Below are positions 1-13,687 of a DNA stretch of 64,000 bases, one piece after another. The first letter of the stretch is position 1, and each line of letters opens with the position of its first letter. A model generated the notes under the pieces. That model had not been told where the DNA came from and did not search any database. It worked only from the letters and a program-made list of their open reading frames with translations. A program made the position numbers and the translations under genes. Source of the stretch: Mesorhizobium intechi (GTDB taxonomy: Bacteria; Pseudomonadota; Alphaproteobacteria; Rhizobiales; Rhizobiaceae); assembly GCF_002879535.1 (NCBI RefSeq), contig NZ_PNOT02000169.1:1-64000 (forward strand), read 5' to 3'.

Positions 1-4023
<4,023 letters not shown>

Positions 4024-4145
4024 GCAGGAACCTTGAGGAAGGACCCCGGCGGAAAAACGGGCGAGCGTTCATCATCTCGAGACAGGAAGCGGCATGAGAG
4101 TCGCGCGCTCGACCAGTTCGGAGTACAATGCGGCGCTCCGGGAAA

Positions 4146-4165
4146 CCTCGGCGGAAATGCCGAGG
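4146..4165 (+). promoter_or_regulatory. Stem-loop ahead of the secretion genes
   Basis: A perfect 7-bp inverted repeat (CCTCGGC / GCCGAGG) with a 6-nt loop lies between the collagen-like gene and the ABC transporter. No T-tract follows, so it is more likely an intercistronic structure than a strong intrinsic terminator. Confidence 0.35.
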
Positions 4166-4211
4166 CCCGGCCGTCCTTGAAGTTTCGCCCTGCGTACCAG
4201 GTGAGAAGTCC

Positions 4212-6509
4212 ATGGTGAACGTCCCCGCAAACGCCGAAAACCAGCCGGACTCGATCCGCGCCGGCGCCGTCGAGGCCGCGGCGGGCCAGCCGGGCGGCCA
4301 GAACACGGCGAGGGTACCCGGCGGTCCCGCCGAGCTCGACCAGGTCGGGCCGCGCCTCAAGGCAGTATTGCAGGCCGCCCGCTATCACGGCGTCGAACTC
4401 GACCCGGCCGAATTCAGGTCGGCGACCGCTGTTCCAACCGCCGCCGATCTCTCGGAGTGGGCGCAGAACGCCGGCATGTGGTCACGCGCCGTCCGCATCC
4501 GCTGGTCCCATCTCTTGCGCTTCCAGGACGCCGGACCGGTCGTCTTGTTGTTCAGCGATGGCGGCGCGGGTCTCCTTACCGGGGCAAGCGCCGAGCGCAA
4601 TATCGTCTTCCTGAAGAGCGCCGACGCGCCCGAGGATGGCGAAGCCATCGCCGTCGATGAACTGCGCCTGTCCCAGGTGTGGACAGGCGACGCGGTAATG
4701 CTGCGCGCGACACGGTCCCAGGTCGCGGCGGATGCGCCCTTCACCCTTCACTGGCTCACCCAGCTGGTGCGGCTGGAAAGCCGGCCGCTGCGCGACATCG
4801 CCATCGCCTCGTTCACGCTCAGTGTCCTTACCATCTTGCCGCCGCTGATCGTCATGACGCTGGTCAACAAGGTGCTGCAGTTCAACAGCATCTCGACGCT
4901 CGTCCTGTTGTCGGCCATCATCGCCGTGGTCTTCGCCTACGAGACGTTGCTCGGGCACGCGCGGCGGCTGATCATTAACGTCGTCGGCGCTCGTCTGGAC
5001 ACCAAGCTGCAATTGCACGTCTTCAGCCGGCTGCTGCGCCTGCCTCTCGACTATTTCGAGCGTCATCCCGCCGGCGAGACGATGTACCATCTCGCCCAGG
5101 TCTACCGCATCCGCGAGTTCCTGACCGGAAAACTGCTGAGCACGTTCCTGGATCTGATTACGCTCTGCGTACTGTTGCCCGTGATGTTCTACATCAACGC
5201 AACGCTCGCTTGGGTCGTGGTAGCCTGCGGGGTCGTCATCCTGCTGATCATCCTCGCATTCCTCAAGCCGCTGCGTCGACGGTACCAGCGGGTGGTAGAG
5301 GCCGAGACCTGGAAGTCGGCGGCGATCGGCGAGACTGTCGTCGGCATCAAGACGGTGAAGGCACTCGGCCTCGAGCCGCAACGCAAGGCGCTCTGGGACG
5401 AGCGGGTGGCCGAAGCGGGAAAAGCGCGTCTCGCCTTCGGGCAGCTCGCCAGCTGGCCGCAGACCCTGGTCACGCCGATCGAACGGCTGATGGTGCTGGG
5501 CACCATGCTGATCGGCGCCTATCTCGCGATGAATGATCGTTCGGGCTATATGGTCGGCAGCCTGTTCGCCTTCATGATGATCTCCCAACGCGTCGCGCAG
5601 CCGCTGGTTGGCCTGGCGCGGCTGGTCGAAGACTACGAGGAGGTCGGTGCAGCGATCGGCGAAGCCGCGTCCGTCCTCAATCGGCCCTTGGAGGCCAGCT
5701 CGAATTCAATCGGTCTCAGGCCAAAGCTCGTCGGCGAGGTCAAGTTCAGCGATCTGACGTTCAGCTATATCGGCACCAAGACGCCGGCGCTCGATCGGAT
5801 CAGCTTCGACATCCCGGCAGGGAGCATGTTCGGCATTGTCGGGCGCAGCGGGTCGGGAAAATCAACAGTCGCGCGCCTCTTGCAGGGGATCAACCGCGAC
5901 TACAGTGGTTTCCTCAAGCTTGATGGCGTCGACCTCAAGGAGATCAACCTGCGCCATCTTCGCCAGGGGCTTGGCGTGGTCCTCCAGGACAATTTCCTGT
6001 TCCGCGGGTCGATCCGCGACAACATCATCGCCGGGCGTCCAGGCCTTACGCTTTCCGATGCCATGCGTGCCGCGCACCTCGCCGGCGCCCAGGAATTCAT
6101 CGAACGCATGCCAAATGGCTACGACACCTACATCGAGGAAGGTTCGCCCAATTTGTCGGGCGGTCAAAAGCAGCGGCTGGCGATCGCACGCGCGCTGATC
6201 CACGATCCGACCATCCTCATCCTTGACGAAGCGACCAGCGCGCTCGACCCGGAAAGCGAGGCCATCGTCAGCGCCAACCTCATGCGTATCGCCACTGGGC
6301 GCACGATGATCATCGTTTCGCATCGGCTCGCCTCGCTGACGGAGTGCGACCAGATCTTGGTCATGGAGCAGGGCAAGGTTCTCGACGTCGCTCCGCACGC
6401 AGTCTTGCTCGAACGATGCCCGCTCTATCGGCAGTTGTGGGCACAGCAGAACCGGCACCTCGACGGCCACCAGGGCCGCCCGGTCGCCGTTTTGCCGCGA
6501 TTGGTTTGA
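4212..6509 (+). CDS. Type I secretion ABC transporter (HlyB/PrtD-like ATPase-permease)
   Basis: This is a 765-aa fused permease/ATPase of the peptidase-containing transporter class. Residues ~30-160 resemble a C39-like domain without a catalytic Cys, as in HlyB, followed by about six membrane segments (~180-450). The nucleotide-binding domain has a Walker A (GRSGSGKST), an LSGGQKQR signature and a Walker B ending LILDEATSALD. The ATG at 4212 is chosen because an AGGTGAG ribosome site lies just upstream; an in-frame ATG at 4128 adds 28 uncharacteristic Arg-rich residues. The gene lies between the collagen-like gene and an HlyD-type adaptor, suggesting a dedicated exporter, possibly for the collagen-like protein or for the RTX protein at 48-49.6 kb. 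No TolC homologue is visible. Confidence 0.92.
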   Translation: MVNVPANAENQPDSIRAGAVEAAAGQPGGQNTARVPGGPAELDQVGPRLKAVLQAARYHGVELDPAEFRSATAVPTAADLSEWAQNAGMWSRAVRIRWSHLLRFQDAGPVVLLFSDGGAGLLTGASAERNIVFLKSADAPEDGEAIAVDELRLSQVWTGDAVMLRATRSQVAADAPFTLHWLTQLVRLESRPLRDIAIASFTLSVLTILPPLIVMTLVNKVLQFNSISTLVLLSAIIAVVFAYETLLGHARRLIINVVGARLDTKLQLHVFSRLLRLPLDYFERHPAGETMYHLAQVYRIREFLTGKLLSTFLDLITLCVLLPVMFYINATLAWVVVACGVVILLIILAFLKPLRRRYQRVVEAETWKSAAIGETVVGIKTVKALGLEPQRKALWDERVAEAGKARLAFGQLASWPQTLVTPIERLMVLGTMLIGAYLAMNDRSGYMVGSLFAFMMISQRVAQPLVGLARLVEDYEEVGAAIGEAASVLNRPLEASSNSIGLRPKLVGEVKFSDLTFSYIGTKTPALDRISFDIPAGSMFGIVGRSGSGKSTVARLLQGINRDYSGFLKLDGVDLKEINLRHLRQGLGVVLQDNFLFRGSIRDNIIAGRPGLTLSDAMRAAHLAGAQEFIERMPNGYDTYIEEGSPNLSGGQKQRLAIARALIHDPTILILDEATSALDPESEAIVSANLMRIATGRTMIIVSHRLASLTECDQILVMEQGKVLDVAPHAVLLERCPLYRQLWAQQNRHLDGHQGRPVAVLPRLV

Positions 6510-6539
6510 CGATGTCGCGCTTCGCAGGGGTCCGGTACC

Positions 6540-7946
6540 ATGAGTAGCACCTCGCTCACCACCCACCCGGCGCGCTGGCATCGGAGGCAGGCCAGCGATC
6601 CGACGACGCCGGCCATACTCGAATTCCAATGGCCTTCGACGGCTGTCGCCAACGCACCCATTCCGCGTGCGGCGCGCGGAATCGTCTGGATCATTTCGAG
6701 CCTGGTCATCGCCTTGGTTGCCCTGGCTGGGCTGATACCGGTCGATCAGGTCGTGACGACCAGAGGCCTCGTGGTCTCACAGTCGCCCAACATCGTCGTG
6801 CAGCCACTGGAGACAGCGATCATCCGCTCGATCGAGGTGCGGGAAGGACAGCACGTGCAGGCTGGTCAATTGCTTGCTCGCCTCGATGCGACCTTTGCCT
6901 CAGCTGACCTCACGTCGTTGGCGATGCAGGTTTCGACGCTGGAAGCCGAAGTGGCGCGGTTGAAGGCGGAGGCCGACGGCAAGGCCTTCAACTATGATGG
7001 TCTCGACCCAAGCTGGACCCTGCAGGCGTCGATCTTCGAGCGCCGCAAGGCGGTTTACGACGCCAAGCTGGAGAATTTCGACCGGCAGCACGATGAACTC
7101 AGCTCCGTGATCTCGCGTGCTCAATCGGATGCCGTTGGCTACCGGCAGCGGCTCTCGGTCGCGGCCTCAATCGAACAGATGCGCAAGCAGCTGGAAGCAA
7201 GAGAGGTCGGCAGCCGCCTCAATACCCTTCTCGCCGAGGACAATTCGGCGGAAATGTCCCGAGCTCTCGGCAATGCCGAACAGACAGCGGAAGCCGCGAA
7301 GCGTCAGCAGGCAGGAGTGGCTGCCGAGCGCGACGGCTACATTCAAAGCTGGCGAGCGGAAGTCTCACAGGGCCTGTCGGAGGCGAGTTCGCGGATGTCC
7401 GATGCCCGCGAACTCCTCAACAAGGCAAAGCTTCGCAAGCAGCTGGTGGAGTTGAGGAGCGAAGCAGACGCAATCGTCCAGTCCGTGGCGAAGGTCTCGG
7501 TCGGCTCGGTCTTGCAGTCAGGCGAGCGGTTGATCACGCTGGTGCCGGCCAACGCGCAGCTCGAGATCGAGACGAACATCATCGGCAGGAGCAGCGGTTT
7601 TGTGCACGTCGGCGATCCCGTGGTGATCAAGTTCGACACCTTCCCCTATTCGCAATACGGTCTCGCTCATGGAACCGTGCGAGCGCTCAGCCCCGATTCG
7701 TTCTCGGCCCAGGAGCAAGCACGCGATCCAAATAGCTCTCTGGCCATGCTGCCTTCGGACGCCGAGCCGTTCTATCGCACGCGCATTTCCATCGACCAGG
7801 TCGCCCTCCACGGCGTACCCGCCGGTTTCACCGTCAGCCCCGGCATGCCCGTGACCGCCGACGTCAAGGTCGGCCGGCGCACGGTCCTCAAATACATTCT
7901 TGGCGTGATGCTCCCGATTGGGCAGGAAGCGATGCGGGAGCCTTAG
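6540..7946 (+). CDS. HlyD-family membrane fusion protein of type I secretion
   Basis: The 468-aa protein has a ~40-residue cytoplasmic N-terminus and one transmembrane helix (~45-65). A beta-barrel/lipoyl segment with the typical REGQHVQAGQLLARLD motif follows, then a long Glu/Ala/Arg-rich coiled coil (~125-310) and a second beta-barrel region ending with the conserved PGMPVTADVKVGRRT-type stretch. In the family this adaptor spans the periplasm and joins the ABC transporter to an outer-membrane TolC channel. It starts 30 bp after the ABC transporter with an AGGGG sequence upstream, so the two are probably co-transcribed. Confidence 0.92.
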   Translation: MSSTSLTTHPARWHRRQASDPTTPAILEFQWPSTAVANAPIPRAARGIVWIISSLVIALVALAGLIPVDQVVTTRGLVVSQSPNIVVQPLETAIIRSIEVREGQHVQAGQLLARLDATFASADLTSLAMQVSTLEAEVARLKAEADGKAFNYDGLDPSWTLQASIFERRKAVYDAKLENFDRQHDELSSVISRAQSDAVGYRQRLSVAASIEQMRKQLEAREVGSRLNTLLAEDNSAEMSRALGNAEQTAEAAKRQQAGVAAERDGYIQSWRAEVSQGLSEASSRMSDARELLNKAKLRKQLVELRSEADAIVQSVAKVSVGSVLQSGERLITLVPANAQLEIETNIIGRSSGFVHVGDPVVIKFDTFPYSQYGLAHGTVRALSPDSFSAQEQARDPNSSLAMLPSDAEPFYRTRISIDQVALHGVPAGFTVSPGMPVTADVKVGRRTVLKYILGVMLPIGQEAMREP

Positions 7947-7992
7947 GCGCAGCGCGACAGGCGACAAACGGAACAATCTAGGGCTTGGATCG

Positions 7993-9726
7993 ATGTCAAT
8001 TCTGGACCGGCTGACTGGTCTCGCCAACCCGAGAGTTGCCCTGCGCCGGGCGATCCATCTCTACGACGGCGGCAAACCCGCTGAAGCCTTTCCGCTCATG
8101 GCGATCGCCGCGCGCGCCGGGATCGCCGACGCCGAGTTTCGGGTCGCGCGTTGCTATCTGGAAGGTTCGGGCGTACCGGCGAGCCGCATGGAGGGCGCGC
8201 GGTGGCTGCGGCAGGCGGCCAATCACGGGAGCGCCGAAGCGCAGGCGCTCCTCGCCGCACTCTACGTGACCGGGCTAGCGCCGGCGGAAGCTGATGGCAA
8301 AGGCCCTGGGTCGGAGCGCTTGTTCGAACGGGATTACTCGGGCAAGCCTGACTTCGCGGCAGCGCTTGACCTCGCCACCAAAGCGGCCGAGGGGGGCTCG
8401 GCGACGGGACAGGCGATCCTCGGTTATATCCTTACCAGCGGCCCCAAACCAATGCGCGATGCGGATGCCGCGCACCACTGGTATGAGAAGTCGGCTCTGG
8501 CTGGCTGCGCCGAAGGGTGTCTCGGCCTTGCCCTATCGTTCGCCCGGCGTGGCAAACGCGAAGACCGGATCAGGATTGCGAGCGAGGTAAGACGCGCGGC
8601 CGACGCCGGCCTTCCGACCGCGACCTATCTTCTCGCGGTCCTTACCGAGCACGGGCTCGGCGTAACCCGCGACATGGCTGCAGCCGCGCAACTGTATCAG
8701 GCCGCCGCGGAGAAGGGACTTCCCTCCGCCCAGTTCCGGTTGGGACTCGCGCTGATCGAGGGGGGGCTCGTCGACCATGATCCCGCCGCCGGAGAGGCCT
8801 GGATGCGGCGTGCCGCCCTGGCCGGCAATATCGAGGCAGCCTATTTCCTCGGCGATCGCTATGCGAAAACGCAGCCGCCGGATTATGCGGAGGCCGCGGC
8901 CTGGTATCGGCGGGCGGCCGAAGCGGGTCACCAAGCCGCCGCCCGCGCCTTGGCGTCTCTCTACCTGACGGGCAATGGCGTGGCCAAGGACGTCGAAGAG
9001 GGAACACGCTTGCTGCGGACCTCCGCGGATGGCGGCAATCAGGACGCACAGATCGACCTCGCCAATCTCATCCTCGGCGGAGCCGGCGAGCCGGACGACC
9101 GTACAAGCGTTGCCGGATGGTTCGAGGCGGCCGCAACATCGGGCGATCTGATCGCGGCATTCAATCTTGGGCTCTGCTTCGCCAAGGGTGTCGGCGTCCG
9201 CCAGGACGAGGGGCAAGCGGCGCTATGGTTGAGGCGCGCGGCAGAAGGCGTACCCGAGGCGCAATATATGTATGCCCGCCTCCTCCAGGATGGGCGCGGG
9301 GTGGCGGCCGACCCATCGCGGGCACGCGTCTGGTTCGCGCGGGCGGCCAATGCCGGCGTACTTGACGCTCAGGTGTCGCTTGCCGAGATGCTGCTCAATG
9401 GGCGCGGCGGCGCGCGCTCGCCAGAGACCGCAATGGAGCTGTTCAAGCGGGCGGCCGAAGACGGCCACGCCGGGGCGATGTTTGCGCTTGGCGCGCTGTA
9501 CGCGGCCGGCCAGGATCTGCCGGCCGACCAAACGGCGGCGCAGAAATGGTTCGCGGCCGCCGCCGAGCATGGGCATGGCCAAGCCCAACTCATGCTCGGG
9601 CGCTATCTCTCCAAAGGTCTCGCCGGGGAGCACGACCTGGTGGCCGGTCGCCTTTGGCTCGAGCGATCTGCTGAGCACGGTATCCAAGAAGCTGTCGAAG
9701 AACTCGCCGAGTTCGCTTCGGATTGA
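7993..9726 (+). CDS. Sel1-like repeat (TPR-like) protein
   Basis: The 577-aa protein is built almost wholly of ~36-residue Sel1-like repeats, each with the pattern A...LG.LY..G.GV..D...A..W...AA..G...AQ; a dozen or more copies can be picked out. There is no signal peptide or membrane helix, so it is probably a cytoplasmic or peripheral scaffold. The start at 7993 gives the sequence MSILDRL; an upstream in-frame ATG at 7918 lies inside hlyD and would add Arg-rich residues. It follows the secretion pair by 46 bp, suggesting an accessory role in secretion or surface assembly (inference). Confidence 0.85.
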   Translation: MSILDRLTGLANPRVALRRAIHLYDGGKPAEAFPLMAIAARAGIADAEFRVARCYLEGSGVPASRMEGARWLRQAANHGSAEAQALLAALYVTGLAPAEADGKGPGSERLFERDYSGKPDFAAALDLATKAAEGGSATGQAILGYILTSGPKPMRDADAAHHWYEKSALAGCAEGCLGLALSFARRGKREDRIRIASEVRRAADAGLPTATYLLAVLTEHGLGVTRDMAAAAQLYQAAAEKGLPSAQFRLGLALIEGGLVDHDPAAGEAWMRRAALAGNIEAAYFLGDRYAKTQPPDYAEAAAWYRRAAEAGHQAAARALASLYLTGNGVAKDVEEGTRLLRTSADGGNQDAQIDLANLILGGAGEPDDRTSVAGWFEAAATSGDLIAAFNLGLCFAKGVGVRQDEGQAALWLRRAAEGVPEAQYMYARLLQDGRGVAADPSRARVWFARAANAGVLDAQVSLAEMLLNGRGGARSPETAMELFKRAAEDGHAGAMFALGALYAAGQDLPADQTAAQKWFAAAAEHGHGQAQLMLGRYLSKGLAGEHDLVAGRLWLERSAEHGIQEAVEELAEFASD

Positions 9727-9891
9727 AATTGGTCGAGATACTCGAACGGCTGCGTCACCTGACCGCATTACAACTGCGCGGCCGCGTCGATGCCTCGCGC
9801 ACTCAGCCGACCTTCATCAGCGCGCCGGGCTATGAGGCCGAGCGCTTTGCGCCGCATATCAAAAAAGCGGACGTCGCCAAACGGCGCCCGC

Positions 9892-10704
9892 TCAACCTGG
9901 AAAGATGGTGAAACCACCATCGACGCGGATGACCTGGCCGTTGATGAACCGCGCGCGCGGACCGGCGAGAAAGGCCACCGCCTCGGCGATCTCTTCCGGC
10001 TCCGCATAGCGGTTCAGCGACTTCTTGCTCGAATCCATGCGGGCCGGATCGACCGTCCGGGTCGCCTGGAACCGGGCCGTCTTGGTGGCGCCGGGGCTGA
10101 CCGCATTGATGCGCACGCCGTCGTCGATCAGTTCCTTGGCGAGGCAGCGCGTGTAATGCACGACCGCGGCCTTCAACGTCGAGTAGACAACCTCGGGTGA
10201 GACGCCGAGATGTGCTGCCGCCGACGCGATGTTGATGACGGAGCCGCCGCCACGCTGCTTCATGGGCGGCACGAAGGCCTGGCAGACCAGCATCGTGCCG
10301 ATCAGATTGTTTTCGGTGAGCACACGGATGTCGTCCAGTTCGATGTCGAGGGCGTTGTTCGGGTTCGGCTTGCCACCCTTGGCGCCGATGTCGCCGCCGG
10401 CGCAATTGACCAGCACATGCACGTCGCCGAGATTGGCCTCGATCTTACGCTTCATCTCGGCCACCGCCTTTTGGTCGCCAATGTTGCCGGTCACCGTTGT
10501 GACCTTCGTGCCATGACGCTTCAGGCGCTCGGCCACCTCTGCGAGATTGGCGAACTCGCCGTATTTGGCCGGCGCTGTTTCGTCCATGTCATGGATCGCG
10601 ACATTGGCGCCGAGCTCCGCCAGGCGCTCGGCCATCACGCGACCGAGGCCACGGCCTGAGCCGGTCACGAAGGCGGTCAATCCATCGAGTTCACGTGCCG
10701 TCAT
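9892..10704 (-). CDS. SDR-family NAD(P)-dependent oxidoreductase (sugar operon)
   Basis: This is a 270-aa classical short-chain dehydrogenase. It has the cofactor motif TGSGRGLG near the N-terminus, the NCAGG segment after the fourth strand, a catalytic Ser in NIASAAAHLG and a YSTLK (YxxxK) active site. The C-terminus IRVDGGFTIFPG is typical. It is the last gene of the sugar operon, and its ATG overlaps the upstream stop as TGATG, indicating translational coupling. The substrate is unknown; oxidation of a sugar, sugar acid or polyol brought in by the adjacent ABC system is likely. Confidence 0.9.
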   Translation of the reverse strand: MTARELDGLTAFVTGSGRGLGRVMAERLAELGANVAIHDMDETAPAKYGEFANLAEVAERLKRHGTKVTTVTGNIGDQKAVAEMKRKIEANLGDVHVLVNCAGGDIGAKGGKPNPNNALDIELDDIRVLTENNLIGTMLVCQAFVPPMKQRGGGSVINIASAAAHLGVSPEVVYSTLKAAVVHYTRCLAKELIDDGVRINAVSPGATKTARFQATRTVDPARMDSSKKSLNRYAEPEEIAEAVAFLAGPRARFINGQVIRVDGGFTIFPG

Positions 10705-11735
10705 CAGATCTTCTCCACTTTCATCAAACCAAGGTTGCGCATGTTGGCGGCGCTGCGCCGGATCATGTCGAGCTCATAGGAAACGAGGGAGCCGTCGGCT
10801 TCGCGCTCCCACGGGGTGCGGTAGTCGGCATCATCGGGCAACCGATTGCGCTGCGCGGCCCGCAGGCAGGCGGCAAATTCGCGCGCCGTCTTCGGCGGAT
10901 AGCCGTGCCACCAGTCGTCGCTGAGAAAGCGGACATGCCGCGCCTCCAACGCGCCCGGCTCGAGAACGGCGGTCATGCGATCGTGGTGTTCGGCAAGAAT
11001 GGCCAACAGCTCGGCAAACGGCACGGCTCCATCGCCGATGGCACAGCGGATCAGCCTGTAGCCTTCGGTCGTGAACTGTACGCGGTAGTCCTTGAGGTGG
11101 ACATGGCGGACATGCGGTGCGATCCGCCGCGTAAAATCGAGCGGCGCTTCGCCGACGGGGAATGTGTTGCCGGTGTCGAAGGTGACGCCGACGCCTTCGC
11201 CGCCGAGCGTGCAGAAATCGACGAGTTCCTGGCTAGTGAAGTCCTGGTGGTTTTCGATCGCAAGGACATGGCCTTCGGCGATCGCGCGGGGACCCCATTC
11301 CTGTAATCTCGCGCGAATGATGCCGGCGAACTCGCTCCATTTCTCGCCGGCAGCGTTGCGGTCGCCACACAGAACCGGCGTCAGGGCCGTTCGGATGATC
11401 TTGGCCTTGAGCAGGCGCGCGGCCCGAAAGGCATCATCGAGCGGTTCACCGACCAAAAGGCCGCCGCTGACGATCGGGGTGATGCCGAGGCCGGCGAGCC
11501 TGTCGCGCAGCGCGATGACCGCATCGTCGGAAAGCTCCGCCAGCCATGGCACCCAGATCTCCAGCACCCTGGCGCCGAGCTCGGTCGCAAGCGCGATGAA
11601 ACCCTCCAGGCCCGCCGGCTCGGGATTGGCGCGTGGCGTGCCGCGAGCCTGGAGGCCGAGATGATAGGTCAGACCGTAGGGGTTCAGGCCGACCTGGAGC
11701 ATGGCGCGATCCTTGGATTCGGGTTTCGCCGTCAT
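10704..11735 (-). CDS. Sugar phosphate isomerase/epimerase-like TIM-barrel protein
   Basis: The 343-aa protein is of the xylose isomerase-like TIM-barrel superfamily. Recognisable metal-site segments are AIENHQDF (Glu/His), TFDTGNTFPVG (Asp) and RHVHLKDYR (His/Lys), near strand ends, with a late Glu in AVLEPGALEARH. The start at 11735 overlaps the upstream SDR stop as ATGA; a longer in-frame extension to 11894 lies wholly inside that SDR. The gene sits between two dehydrogenase genes of the operon, so the enzyme probably isomerises or epimerises an intermediate of the imported sugar. The exact reaction cannot be read from sequence. Confidence 0.85.
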   Translation of the reverse strand: MTAKPESKDRAMLQVGLNPYGLTYHLGLQARGTPRANPEPAGLEGFIALATELGARVLEIWVPWLAELSDDAVIALRDRLAGLGITPIVSGGLLVGEPLDDAFRAARLLKAKIIRTALTPVLCGDRNAAGEKWSEFAGIIRARLQEWGPRAIAEGHVLAIENHQDFTSQELVDFCTLGGEGVGVTFDTGNTFPVGEAPLDFTRRIAPHVRHVHLKDYRVQFTTEGYRLIRCAIGDGAVPFAELLAILAEHHDRMTAVLEPGALEARHVRFLSDDWWHGYPPKTAREFAACLRAAQRNRLPDDADYRTPWEREADGSLVSYELDMIRRSAANMRNLGLMKVEKI

Positions 11736-12550
11736 CGCAGCCCGGCGTCCACGGTGATCGACTGCTTGGTGATCATGCGGCTGTCGTCGGCAGCGAGGAA
11801 CAGCACCGTACGCGCGATCTCTTCTCCCAGCAGAACCCGGCGGATCATCTGGCGCTGCACGACCTGGTCTACCGAGTCCTGTGTCTTGAACCAAAGCTGC
11901 CGTTGCCGCTCGGTAATGACGGCGCCCGGCTCGATGGCGTTGACGCGGATGTTATCGGGGCCAAACGCCCGCGCCAGCGCGAATGTCAACCCGACCACCG
12001 CAGCCTTGGCAGTCGCATAGGGTGCCATATCCGCCGCGCCGAAACGCCAGGCGATCGAGGAAAAATTGACGATCGAACCAAAGCCCAGCTCCTTCATGTG
12101 CGGATGCACGGCTTGGGCGGCGAAGAAGTGGTGCCTGAGGTTCACCTCCTGAGCATGGTCCCAGTACTCCTGCGTCACGTCGGCGACTGGGTGGCGATTG
12201 TCGTCGGCGGCGTTGTTGACGAGAACCGCAACGGATCCGAGGCGGTCGCGCACCGTGTCGATCGCAGCCTGGAGCGCGGGAATGTCGGTGACGTCGCAGT
12301 GCACGAATAGCGGCGGATGCGCCGCCATGGCGGCGAGTTCTCGCGCGAGCTCTTCGCCGGCCTCCTGCTGCAGATCGAGAAACGCGACGCGTGCGCCATT
12401 GGCGGCAAAGGCGCGAACCGTGTCGGCGCCGATGCCAGACGCGCCGCCGGTAATCAGCACGACGCGGTCGGCCAGGCTCGGATAGGTGGCAAAGGGCAAA
12501 GGCGGAACTCTCTTCAGATCAGGCGTTGGGTCGTCGGATCGAACAAGCAC
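11732..12550 (-). CDS. SDR-family oxidoreductase (sugar operon)
   Basis: This is a classical SDR of up to 272 aa with TGGASGIG cofactor motif, NNAAD, catalytic Ser in NFSSIAWRFG and YATAK. The C-terminal part resembles sugar dehydrogenases that oxidise free aldoses (weak inference). The annotated ATG lies 37 bp inside the 3' end of the ATPase gene. A downstream TTG about 20 codons on, preceded by GAAGAGAG, is an alternative start. The stop overlaps the next gene's ATG by ATGA. Sequence identity to the other SDR of the operon is low, so the two probably catalyse different steps. Confidence 0.88.
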   Translation of the reverse strand: MLVRSDDPTPDLKRVPPLPFATYPSLADRVVLITGGASGIGADTVRAFAANGARVAFLDLQQEAGEELARELAAMAAHPPLFVHCDVTDIPALQAAIDTVRDRLGSVAVLVNNAADDNRHPVADVTQEYWDHAQEVNLRHHFFAAQAVHPHMKELGFGSIVNFSSIAWRFGAADMAPYATAKAAVVGLTFALARAFGPDNIRVNAIEPGAVITERQRQLWFKTQDSVDQVVQRQMIRRVLLGEEIARTVLFLAADDSRMITKQSITVDAGLR

Positions 12551-13620
12551 GCGCGCGCCATGTCGATGCCGAGCGTCACCGTCTCACCCATCCGAGGCGT
12601 GCCGTCGGGGTCGAAACGGCCGGTGACCTCCTTGCCCCCCAGGCGCAGAACGGCCATGGTCTCCGCACCCGTCGGCTCGACCAGTTCGACCACGGCATCG
12701 ATTTGCGCGATGCTTGGCTTGCGACGGGCAAGATCGGGATCAAACCGGTAGATGTGCTCAGGCCGGATGCCGAGCAGGAGCTGTCGCGGCGTATCGGACG
12801 GCAGCGCCTGGACGATCGGCAGGCTGGCCGTCTTGCCATCGACGGTCGGCAAGACAGCGGTCGGGCGGCCGCCTTCCTCGCTCAGTTCGGCCGGCAAGAA
12901 ATTCATCGCCGGCGAACCCATGAAGCCCGCCACGAACATGTTGGCCGGACGGTTGTAGATCGTGGCCGGCTCCTCGAATTGCTGGACCGAGCCCTGATGC
13001 ATCACGGCGATGCGCGAGGCGAGCGTCATCGCCTCGACCTGATCATGCGTGACGTAAACCGTCGTCTTGCCGACGCGGTGATGCAGCTTCTTGATTTCGG
13101 TACGCATGTCGACGCGCAGCTTGGCGTCGAGATTGGAGAGCGGCTCGTCGAACAGGAACAGTTTCGGATCACGCACCAGCGCCCGACCCATCGCGACACG
13201 CTGGCGCTGGCCGCCCGAAAGCTGTCCGGGCTTGCGCCTAAGCAGCGGTTCGATCTGCAGGAACGCTGCAACCCGCTTGACGGCCTCGTCCTGCTGCGGC
13301 TTCGGCACGCGGCGGCTTTCCATGCCGAAGGTGATGTTCTCGCGCACCGTCATCGTCGGGTAAAGCGCGTAGGACTGGAACACCATGGCGATGTCGCGGT
13401 CTTTGGGCGCAATCGAATTGACCAGCCGGCCGTCGATGCGGATCTCGCCGGAGGTTACGGTTTCCAGCCCGGCGATCATCGCGAGCAAAGTGGACTTGCC
13501 GCAACCGGACGGTCCGACCAAAGCGATGAACTCGCCGTCCTGAGCCTCGAGATCGATGCCCTTCAGCACCTCGACCGAGCCGTAGTTCTTGCGCAGGGAT
13601 CGGATGGTCAACGTCGACAT
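12514..13620 (-). CDS. Sugar ABC transporter ATPase (MalK/UgpC type)
   Basis: The 368-aa protein has a Walker A GPSGCGKST (~36-44), a Q-loop (VFQSYALYP), an LSGGQRQR signature and a Walker B LFLFDEPLSNLDAKL. The switch His is in YVTHDQ. The C-terminal ~120 residues form the TOBE/OB regulatory domain of the CUT1 sugar importer class. AAGAAGGG precedes the ATG. It powers the two permeases encoded just upstream in the operon. Confidence 0.95.
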   Translation of the reverse strand: MSTLTIRSLRKNYGSVEVLKGIDLEAQDGEFIALVGPSGCGKSTLLAMIAGLETVTSGEIRIDGRLVNSIAPKDRDIAMVFQSYALYPTMTVRENITFGMESRRVPKPQQDEAVKRVAAFLQIEPLLRRKPGQLSGGQRQRVAMGRALVRDPKLFLFDEPLSNLDAKLRVDMRTEIKKLHHRVGKTTVYVTHDQVEAMTLASRIAVMHQGSVQQFEEPATIYNRPANMFVAGFMGSPAMNFLPAELSEEGGRPTAVLPTVDGKTASLPIVQALPSDTPRQLLLGIRPEHIYRFDPDLARRKPSIAQIDAVVELVEPTGAETMAVLRLGGKEVTGRFDPDGTPRMGETVTLGIDMARACLFDPTTQRLI

Positions 13621-13687
13621 GCGATGCCCTTCTTGCGGGGTGAAGCTATTGGCGACATGAGGTAGGTTCCGCTCACTCGATCGTGCC

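Noticed and set aside
9723-9911. 62-aa TTG-start frame after the Sel1 gene
   Set aside because: No ribosome site, no family features, and its end runs into the SDR gene on the other strand.
12526-13665. 379-aa plus-strand frame
   Set aside because: Antisense to the sugar ABC ATPase gene.
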